Part shown: positions 51,294 to 61,200 of the stretch, piece after piece
Position numbering within the stretch: position 1 is the stretch's first letter
How the letters are laid out: each line of letters opens with the position of its first letter
Assembly (NCBI RefSeq): GCF_933775445.1
Contig: NC_065876.1
Coordinates: 248,001-312,000 of the forward strand
Direction: 5' to 3'
Source: Argentina anserina
Taxonomy: Eukaryota; Streptophyta; Magnoliopsida; Rosales; Rosaceae
Length of the DNA stretch: 64,000 nucleotides
Made by a program: the position numbers and the translations under genes
The notes under the pieces: model-generated
Database searches by the model: none
Told to the model about the DNA's origin: nothing
Seen by the model: only the letters and a program-made list of their open reading frames with translations

Positions 51294-52215
51294 AGCATTT
51301 GCATATAATCCCATATATACATGCCTGAATGAAACAGACCTGAATATACTGAATGAATCTGCATGTGACGCAGGAAAGAGCTGTAGGTTAAGATGGTTCA
51401 ACCAGTTGGACCCGAGAATCAACAGAAACCCTTTTAGTGAAGAGGAAGAAGAGCGTCTTTTAGCTTCTCATCGCATCCATGGAAATAGATGGGCTGTTAT
51501 TGCAAGGCTTTTTCCCGGACGCACCGACAACGCAGTCAAGAACCATTGGCATGTCATTATGGCTCGCAGATGCAGAGAGAGGTCTAGGCTTCACCATCAT
51601 CTTCACGCAAAACGGATGAGTACGGCTACTGCAAATACCACCCCTCATCATCGAGCCACTTATCATAATGACTTACAAAATTCCTCTTCAAATTATAAAC
51701 AAGACTTGCGGACGATCCTCAATTGTCAGCACGAGACCATGAATGACAGTTCTTACATTGGGGAATACGGCGGTGCTACCGCAAGAAATTTTCAGTATTA
51801 TCCTGCTGCTTTTGCTCATAAAGCTACTATAGCTCCTGTAATTCCAAACAAAGATCAGTTTTATCCCAATACCATGCACCAAGGTAATTTATTACGCTAT
51901 CGATGATGGCGCTAATTGTAGTGCATGTCGAATTCCATACAGAGTTCAACCTTATCAGGTTGATTAATTTATGCTATTCTCATTCTGGCTTCTAATTAAT
52001 TTGATATATATGCTGCAGATAAAAATCATGAGCCAATTGAGTTTTATGATTTTCTCCAAGTAAACACCGAGTCTAATAGAAGTGAAGTGACAGACATTAA
52101 TTCAAGAAAGGATGAAGAGGAAGTTGATCAGCTGGAAGCTATCAGACATGAGCAGACAAAGGTCGTTGGTGCTCCTTTTATAGATTTCTTCTCTGGCGGA
52201 AGTGTCACTAGTTAA
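50756..52215 (+). CDS. R2R3-MYB transcription factor, subgroup 21 (MYB52/54/56-like)
   Basis: Nuclear DNA-binding regulator. MYB52 and MYB54 relatives act in secondary cell-wall formation and MYB56 in seed and flowering traits. Three coding exons, 50756-50876, 51374-51883 and 52019-52215, join in phase to 275 aa. R2 (about residues 6-55) reads [19 protein letters not shown]...[18 protein letters not shown]3 follows with [20 protein letters not shown] and [19 protein letters not shown], which is the S21 signature. The C-terminal part is His/Asn-rich and unconserved, ending [12 protein letters not shown]. The start is the first in-frame ATG before R2. Intron 1 has a (GA)n microsatellite. Position next to HDG11 and the PPR gene favours MYB54/52 by synteny, but motifs alone do not separate S21 members. 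Confidence 0.9.
51253..51290. repeat. (GA)n microsatellite in MYB intron 1
   Basis: About 19 GA units, 84 bases before the exon 2 acceptor. Confidence 0.95.
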
Positions 52216-53274
52216 AAGCTACATTGGTACGTATCTGGATCTCGATCATGATCGATATGATGAAGATGATGAAGAACATCTCCATATCGATGAGTACGTG
52301 TAAAACTGTCACTTACATGCATAAATTAAGCCTAACTATGTGTAACTAGTTCCATCATACCAGATGTATGTACGTAACTGAATGCCACGGTGCACATAAA
52401 TCATATTTAAGGAGAGATATGTAGCATCTAATTAATTAGACATGCACGCATGCGGAAGTGTACTTAGTCACTAGCATGGAATGGAGGAACTCTGTTATTG
52501 TATAAATTTGAATTCTTGAGAGATGTTGGTATATCTGGAATTACCGGTAGTACGTTTAATACTATAGGTCGGGGGTTTAAATATTTCGAGACATCAAAGA
52601 ATGATCTAGTACGTACGGTAAAATAAATAACTCCCGGAAAAAGAACAGATGTTAACACACATGCATGCATGCACATACATATATTACTATCTTAGAACAC
52701 GTACTTAGTTTGTCTGTACGTAGATACATCTTGTATTAGGTTTTAACTCGATCGATCTACAGATTATATAGATAAATGTTCAGAATTAGAGAGGAAGCAA
52801 GAGATTAATTATTACTACTGTTGGCACATATATATTGGATTCGAACTAAGGTATAGACAGACTGCACACTGTATATCATGCATATATTTTTGATATGTAT
52901 GGAATTTATGAGAGGCTCATCCCCAAGGTCATCCTAAAATTTTAGAGATGGGAGGTGTAAATGTAATACCTTGGTTAACTCCGATTACTATTCCGTATTT
53001 CATCATAGAGCACATCCTGAGTAATGATGGGAGTCTTTTACATACAACTGAGTTGTGACGTCAAATGTGTCAACAAATATCTTGATTATCAGCTAGATAT
53101 ATATTACTTGTTCATTATCTCAATGATTTGCATGCATGGCTAAATAATTTTAAGGTTTTTTTATAGCAGATCGATAAATATTTGCATATAACTGTCATAT
53201 CTTATGTATTCTCTCCAATCTCCATGCGAGTTGAACTACCAGCCAGTTCGTATATATATTTTGCAAGCTCTCTC
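52216..53274. other. MYB 3' flank
   Basis: Probably the MYB 3'-UTR followed by AT-rich spacer. No gene or clear repeat was seen. Confidence 0.5.
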
Positions 53275-56123
53275 TGTAATAACCCGATTTTTTCGGAACG
53301 AGTATTGGATAGTTTTTAAGTTTATAAATTTGTGAAATTCAATTAAACGAATTTTGTTTGTTAGCGAAGCGATAAATCGAAAACGGAAACGTTATCGAAA
53401 CGTTTATTTAGAAAAACGTTACGTTTCCGCGACTTAAAAATCAACTTTTAAACTGTCGATCGTTTGTGAAAATTTCCTGCACGAAAGTTGTAGAGCTCGT
53501 CGTTACGAGTTCGTGGACACTTCATGTGTCCGAATCGGAAGTCGGACGTGAAAGTTATTAACGACGGAAGTTAGTTTCCGATTTTGGAAACAAGTATAAA
53601 TAGGGTATTTTCGATATTAGGGTTTCCATAATTGGAAAACCCTCTCTCTCTTCACTTCCGCCTCCCTCTCTTCTCTCTCCCCGAGTTCGTCCTCTCCTCC
53701 CTCCGAAAAACCTTTCACCGACGATCTCCACCTCCAGTCGGCCGTGTTCCTCACCGCCACTCCCTACGGCCTCACAAGGTCTTCCGCAAGCGACCCCGAC
53801 CTCGCCGCCATGAGCTTCCTCGAGACAACCCGAAGCTCGGAGGCAACCTCACGCCGTCGTCGCAACCACTCTCCTCTCATTTCCCTCCACCCTCTGACGC
53901 CACCACGAGTAACTGCAGCTCGAATCGAACTATGACACGCCTTCCACGAGAAATCGACACGATCGGCAATTCGTTCCTCTCCGACGACTTTCGAAGCCTC
54001 CACCGTCCGATCTAGGTATGAAATGATGAATTTGATGTTTATGTGTGATTGTGTGTTGATTTGAATCGATTTGGGGAGATTTGGAGGAGGATCGGAGGTA
54101 GAGGTGGAGTGTGGAACACCACCGCCTTAGGCGGTGCCTGTGAGTGTGTGGAGTTGCCTAGGGGCGGCGTGAGGCCGTGGGAAGGGTGGAGGAAAGAAGG
54201 GGAGAGATTTGGGGCGGCGGTGGCGTCATACGCGCCTTGGTTGGTGTCAGCGCGTGGGCCCCACGCGCTGCCACAGTGAGTGGCGCGTGCACCCCCACGC
54301 GCCGCGTGAACAGTGTTTATGAAGGGTAATTTTGTAATTTATTTTGACGCACGGTAAATGTAAAAATGTGATTTACGTACGGTAAATGTAATTTTTATTT
54401 ACGTATGGTAAATGTAAATGTAAATTACTTTTAGTAAATATAAAAAGTAATTTTGGAAGGGTAATTCAGTAATTATTATTTACTGAGACAGTACATACAT
54501 TTGAATAGTATTTATACGTACAGAAATACGTAAATAGTATGTACATGTACATGGATACGTAATTGATGGGTATTTGTATAGAAATATGTGAATAGTAAAT
54601 ACGTGAACAATAATCCAGTGAACAGTAAATTCCTAAAACCAGAAATTGCTGAACAGTAATTTATTATTACTGTTTCGGCATTTAAAGGTTTACGAAACGA
54701 TTCTAAATTCTTTTCTTATCCTTTCAAGGTGATCGATAAATCAAGGAAATGAATTATCTTCGAAAATTGTGGTATTACGCTCGAGTTGATGAGGTGAGTA
54801 AAATCTCACATATTTATGAATCTACCCTTATGGAGATTCAAGATGTTGCAAGAGTTTTTAATATTGAATTAGGACATGTATACGATATAGTGGATTACAT
54901 ATATATTGTATAAATGGTAATAAGTACATATATATATGTTGCTATATTATGTACTGTTATGAATTCATTGAAATTGGTCATTTCGATGACGAGAATTAAA
55001 TATTGAGTATGTGATTTAATTTGTACAATATGAGGTGTGATTATTGTACGTGGTTTTAACATGGTGTTTGTTAAAATGTTTTGTCTTCGGACGTGTTTAT
55101 GAAATATGACATGTATATGATATAACGGATTATATATATATTGTATAAATGGTAAATAGGTACATTAATATATAGTTTGCTATCTAATATACTGTTATGA
55201 TTTTATCGTGATGATGTCATTTTGATGACGAGATTGTATATCGAGCATGTGATTTTGATTTGTACAATATGATGTGTGATTATTGTACGTGATTTTAACA
55301 TGGAGATTGTTAAAATGTTGATTTATCTTCGGACTTGATTTTTGTACAATATGATGTGAGATTATTGTACGTGTTTGGCAAGTCGGAACCTAGCCTTTGG
55401 CCGGGCGAAAGTTACGATACAGTTAGAGCTCTAGTCTGTCTGCCGGAGTACTGCATGTGAGGTAACAGGTGGTTATCGGCTCATGAGTACTCATATTTTT
55501 GGATGTTGGGTAGCAAGTGGTTGCCCAATATCAGCGGTGTACTACGTGAGGGGTAACAGATGTGTACCAGCGTTCATTAGTACCCGTATTATAAATGCAT
55601 TTGGGTAACTAGAAGGGTTGCCCAATTTCTCATGAGCACTTTCGTTTTCATATTTTGGACAACCAGACGGGTCGTCCATCGACTCATGAGTGCATTTATA
55701 TTTGATGTTTTTATGGATTTCCGTATATATTGATATGCGAGTTTTATTGTTGTTTTTACTCATACGAGTTGTAAAGCTTACCGGGTTTGTGTTTACAATC
55801 CCGGTACACCAATTCGATGGTGTAGTGGATACTCCGCAGGTGTGGATTAACGAGAATTGACGGACCGCTCAGAGGACTTGAAGATATTTAGTTCCAGCTT
55901 GTGTGAGGATTTTGTGCGACTTTCTTGTGAGGATTATACATTTCCATTTTATGTAATGTTGAATTATAAATTGGGTTTGTAATAATTGGTTGTCTGAGTT
56001 GTATTGTGAACTCAGTAATGATCTGTTGTGCATTTAAACGATTTTCGATTCGTTGAGATTGTTTTAGTATTGTACGACTTTAATATTTTGAGTTTTTATG
56101 CTCGAAATTTTAGGGTCGTTACA
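53275..56123. mobile_element. Probable solo LTR of a Gypsy-type retrotransposon
   Basis: A 2849-bp unit begins TGTAATAACCCGA and ends GGGTCGTTACA, so it has TG...CA ends and short inverted termini. The flanks CTCTC (53270-53274) and GTCTC (56124-56128) match at 4 of 5 bases, like an old 5-bp duplication. It holds no gag-pol coding and no second LTR. A pyrimidine-rich tract (53638-53800) and a GC-rich block (54080-54310) follow each other as in long Gypsy LTRs. The ORF at 53632-54015 inside it is compositional. Strand is not assigned. A non-LTR unit with chance ends is the alternative. Confidence 0.55.
54873..55345. repeat. Two-copy tandem repeat inside the LTR
   Basis: Unit 54873-55107 (235 bp) and unit 55108 to about 55345 share GACATGTATA, TATATTGTATAAATGGTAA, TTTCGATGACGAGA/TTTTGATGACGAGA, TTGTACAATATGA and GATTATTGTACGTG in the same order. 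A third partial copy of TTGTACAATATGATGTGAGA follows at about 55345. Confidence 0.75.
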
Positions 56124-56471
56124 GTCTCTTTCACCTCTGTGTTAATTTTTTGGTGCATGCATTTGAGATGTTGGAATATTGCTTAAAGGGACTTAATTTA
56201 TAAATATAGCTCCGATTCGCTGGCCGTGCTTAATTCCATGGATAATGGTGTGGTAGTTCAGGCCGGGATAGAGATGCTACGGGCCGGAATTAATTGATCA
56301 ATCGATCGAGTACCTCATTTCAACAGAATTCCATATGGTTGTGACTCCATGAAAGATGTAGGGCCGGCCAGGAGGCTAGCTAGGGTTTCCGTACCAGCAC
56401 CCATGCATGCATGGACTCTACTCACAAGTTACAATAGAGCATACAATTTTATTGTGCTTGATTATATATTA

Positions 56472-57162
56472 GGGTAAATTCCTCGTATGGTACATGATGT
56501 TTGGCTACTTGGACAATTTGGTACCTGATGTATGAAAGCGGACAATTTGGTACCCAAAGTTCTCAAATTTAGGCCATTTTGGTACTTATGTCAATTTTGA
56601 CCATATTTTCAGGGTTATTTCCGTCATCTTATCTCAACTTTACTTCATTTTTTTATAATACCTCCAAATTGCCTCTAAAGTTATTACTAAAAATTTGATA
56701 ACTCATCCACTTAGTATCTGTGATGATTTACGTATATAAGTTTTCATAATGTAGCTATCAATCTAAATTAATTTTAATTATAAGTAATTAAAAAACTTTG
56801 AAAAAAATTACAATTGCATAAAGGTAATTTATTTCCTTTGCAGAAAATAATTAGGATACAATAAGTATATTAAGAAAAAAATTTATTTTCGATATATGCG
56901 AAGTAGATGCTAAGTGGAGTAGATATATCAATTTAATTATCTCCAAAGAGAGGCAATTATAGGAAGAAATGAAGAAAAATGTGAATTTAATGAATTTAGG
57001 ACTAGAATGACTGAAATAACCCTGAAAATATGGTCAAAATTGATAGAGGTACCAAAATGGCCTAAATTTGAGAACTTTAGGTACCAAATTGTCCGCTTTC
57101 ATACATCAGGTACCAAATTGTCCAAGTAGCCAAACATCAAGTACCATAGGAGGAATTTACCC
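56472..57162. mobile_element. Non-autonomous MULE-like element with long TIRs and 9-bp TSD
   Basis: Inverted ends of about 165 bp are nearly identical. Both start GGGTAAATTCCTC and run through GGACAATTTGGTACC, AGGCCATTTTGGTAC and TTTCAGGGTTATTTC. The perfect 9-bp direct repeat TATATATTA lies at 56463-56471 and 57163-57171. It has a non-coding AT-rich core. Long TIRs plus a 9-bp duplication fit the Mutator-like superfamily. Confidence 0.82.
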
Positions 57163-57512
57163 TATATATTAAGGTACGTGAAAATTGCATATTGTTTTGA
57201 GCTTCCATCTACATGAACAGAAACAGTACTCAGCGGGTGTAAATGAGCCGAGCCGAATATTAGATTGTTCATGTTGAGCTCGAGCCACACCAAAACTTAA
57301 TTTTTGTGCTTCATCTTCATCTTCAAATTCGACTCGGCTTGAAAAAGCTCGAACTAAGCTCGGGCCGACTCATTTTATTAGAATGTAGTTTCACACATAT
57401 CAGTGTAAATGAGCTGCCGTGTTTACAAAAAGTTGCTTCAATTTCTGTTGATAAAAAGATTGATTGTACACAGTACACTTTCAATTTCTGTTAGTCCAAT
57501 ACCAATTACAAC
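57163..57512. other. Spacer with transposon remnant
   Basis: Contains GAGCCGAGCC and GAGCTCGAGCC motifs and two copies of GTGTAAATGAGC (near 57238 and 57402). Such strings are common in decayed plant transposons. No intact element was seen. Confidence 0.4.
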
Positions 57513-58179
57513 CAGGGGCGGAACCACATGGAAGGCTAGTAGGACTATAGCCCTACCGAAAAACACATGTAAATATTATCTAGTATATATGTCATATGTG
57601 CACATGTTTGAGTTAGTCTTGTTGGCTAACTGTCAATTTAAATATAGTCTTACCAAGTGGTACTAGGTTCGACTCTCACCCCTCTCATTCTGTTTTTTTT
57701 TTCTTTTTTTTTTCTTCCTCTTCATTCCCAATTTTTCCACTTCTTTGTCTACTATAGAGTTTTATTGCTTTTTTCATTCCTTTTTTTTTTCCTCTTCCTT
57801 CACAGTTCTTTTCTCTTTTAATTTTTTTTCTCTATCCTCAATGTCTTATATTTTACAACATTGTCTACTATTGTCTATCTTTAAACTATATATATATATT
57901 GACAAAAAAACTCTATATTGCTTTTTTCATTTTTTTTTCTTCTTCCTCTTCCTTCCTAGTTCTTTTTCCATTTCAAAAAAATTTCTCTATCCTTATACTT
58001 ACTATTTTTCTATCTCTAAACTCTACATTAATTTATTTCTATTATCTCCCCATTTTTTTCTCATTATCTTTATTTAGTTACAACATATAATTTACATATT
58101 CTTTAGGTATTTAGTTTTCTATAAAAAAAATTGAACTAAAACTAGTCCTACCCACTTTTCAATCCTAGTTCCGCCCCTG
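57513..58179. mobile_element. Non-autonomous hAT element with 8-bp TSD
   Basis: The ends CAGGGGCGGAACCA and CTAGTTCCGCCCCTG form a short terminal inverted repeat of hAT type. The perfect 8-bp direct repeat ATTACAAC lies at 57505-57512 and 58180-58187. The 667-bp body is T-rich and contains no transposase; its Phe/Ser-rich ORFs are compositional. It lies about 120 bases beyond the NRDE2-like pseudogene. Confidence 0.8.
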
Positions 58180-58297
58180 ATTACAACAGTAATGCCACAC
58201 ATCCATATGTTAAACAGCCTCCATACAAACCTAACAAAACATAATTGCTAATCCGTCCCATCCAGCATTACCAGGCACCATTTGTTGCATTTGATGG

Positions 58298-61200
58298 TTA
58301 TAGTACTAGCTCATCTTGCAAAAGAATTTCATAAATGTCTTCTCAAATTCAGTTCCTTACCCCGCATAACTTCTTGGAGATCTGACAGCTCTTTTGCAGA
58401 TAGGGGGGAGTTCAATTTGAGAAAACCATCAAGCCATAGCTTCTTTGACCTACAAAAGTTACGAATAAAGACATAAGCAACCACCAGTTTTCAGCAGGAT
58501 TGCATGCTACATTCATTTCATAAGATAGCTCTTACCAGGGGGAAGGCATGGATAGCTCAGAAGAAAATTCGCCTGGATGTGGAAGGATTGCATGCTACGT
58601 TCATTTCATATGCAATGTAGCATCGCCACAGCACAACTGAGTTATGAAACTTATCATTTGCCAATGCCCTTTCAAACAATCCACGAATCCTGTGCTGTGA
58701 GCCCCCTTTGCTTATCTCAAATGACAAGGCAAAAAGCCAGACAACAACAGATGTCCTATGAATAATTGCAGCAAAATGAATTAAATGTACCCAACATAAC
58801 AAATGCGACAGATCATACCACAAGAAAAAATCCAGCCTAGGTGCATGCAGTACATGTTTATGGAAAATTAAAATACATGATCTTTAGGATGCAATATTGC
58901 AATCCGTATTGGCCAGCTATGCAGAAGTGCACATTTGAGTCTCTAAAGAAGCTACATAATGCAAAAGGGAATCTTCTAATGCCAGACATGAGGAGAGAAT
59001 GAGTCGTTTTCCCCAGAAAGATATCTCGGTTATGTCATACTAAGTTAAAAAAAAAATTCAGAAATTTAAATCACACAGTTCCATTTAGCCTACAACCTAT
59101 TCAAACCTTCAAATGCCCAATTCAGGGAGAACAAAGAATTTACACCTCAACTTAAAGAAGCATGGGGGAACTTTTGGTCAACACCATTTTGGTCTCTCAG
59201 ACTGAGCTCAGAGAATAACAAAATCAATTTAACTTGAGGCATATATGGTGATTCCCTCACTATATCTTAACAAAGAAGAGAGAAGGATAAAGATCTTACT
59301 TCTGACAGTAGTCATCAAACACCCACCGGAGTTTATTGGATGTAGTATGAAAGTGGTCAACCTCAATTAAATCACTATAAAGTTCGGGACTGAAAGGATA
59401 TATTTGAAGCCCCTGCAGAACGGACTTCCAGAATTTTGATAGACTTGATTGATCATGATGTCTCCACAGCATCTTCATGTAGAAGTTGAACATAAATTCA
59501 ATCTGATGGCTATGCCTTTTTCTGTCTGCAATTTACATGCAGAAAATAAGAGCATAAAAAAAACAGCGAGCAGATAAATGACAAATACGGTCGAAAAGGA
59601 TTCTCCCATTGTTACAGTTACAAATACATTTGATTTTATATTATAAGTTTAGGCGACTCAGTTTGCAATAGATGTCAAATGAGATTAACATTCCAAACCT
59701 CCCCCAGTATCTGTGTAACTCAAAATTTCATCATATAAAGCAGTACAAGGAAAAACATCTTCAGAGTTATATACAACACATGTATAGAACGAACTGAGGA
59801 TAGAGGAAATAGAACATGACAATTTGAAGTAAAACAAAAATTGAATCATCATATAGAAAAGCACTAGCATGACAAATGCTACAAATGAAGAAGATAGGAG
59901 AAGAATATAAAAAAGTACCTGGAATCACCATTGCAAAAGCCTGATCTAGAACATCAATTCCCAGAGCCCACCTAGAAGTTAACTCTTCAAATAAAGCGGC
60001 ACAACATATGAGAGCAGTGGATTGATCATCTATAACACCATGTACCCATGACATTTGAACTGTTCTTATTCTTTCTTTAAAGCCTTGGCGCGCTCTTAGC
60101 AACTGCAAATTTGATGGCTGACATTTAAACGGACTAATGATCCACCACTTCCTAACAAAGATAGAACATGGATTGCACGAAATGATGATTCTGACGGAAC
60201 CCCCATGATCATTAGCTAGCTCCACCTCAGCATACCAGAAATACAGAAGAGAAGCATTAGACCTCAATTCCTGCTCAGTTATGTAAGATTAATTAAATAC
60301 ACTGCAACCAAAGAAAATATCCATACAGCCCTTCAGCTATAATTGATATTGTTGCAAGAATCAGCTTAAATGTGTGCTGCTTGAAACAGATTTACTTCCC
60401 CATGCTCATAATCTCTCAGCATAACCATAACTAACATCCTAGTGTACTGACAGAAATTGTGTTACATGACCTTTTCACAAATTAGAGTACACATTGGTTG
60501 ATTTTAACTTTTAATCATGAACAAATATCAATAACATTCAACCACAGTTAGTTTCAACATAAATGAAAATCTCACCATAGGAAGCCCTTCATTCGATGAC
60601 AACGACATATCAAATAATCTTCTTGCATGATCAATATTCCCATAAAAAGCCTCTCTTCTTGCATACATCCCACATAGAAATATATCCTATGAACATAAAA
60701 GACAAAAACAGACAATATCAGAGCTACCACCTAGAAATTCAGTCTTAAAAAAAAATTGTCAAAGCTTTACAATTTCAATACTTCTATCAGGCATCATCAA
60801 AGAACCTTAAAAAAGGAACTTGGGCCTGATATGAAAGATATGAGGGCCATTGTGAAATCAAACGTAACTACCTGACGATCACTCTTTAAAAGATGCTTTG
60901 CCAGGGCACAACAGGGGGTAACTGAACTGCGGGATGGATTCAGATTCACAACAGATAGCTCTTCCGCTACTAAAATTAGTAAAATAGCTTCCTCTAAAAG
61001 ATAATTGTGTGGAAAAGCAGACAAGCAGAGCAAGGTAGCATTACGAAGAAACTTCATCAGCTCTGCCTTTTCATGGACGTCATTAGTGGTCCCTAAGAGA
61101 GATTCCATGCTGAAACTACTTGAACTACCTTGTTTTTTGCTTAAGACATCATGAACCCTTTTCAGAGTTTGTAATACTGACTGTGGAAATGCCTCAAGGC

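Noticed and set aside
53632..54015. 127-aa Pro/Ser/Arg-rich ORF
   Set aside because: Lies inside the probable solo LTR in a pyrimidine-rich tract; composition explains it.
57745..58090. Phe/Ser-rich ORFs of 110 and 63 aa
   Set aside because: Inside the T-rich body of the hAT element; not transposase.
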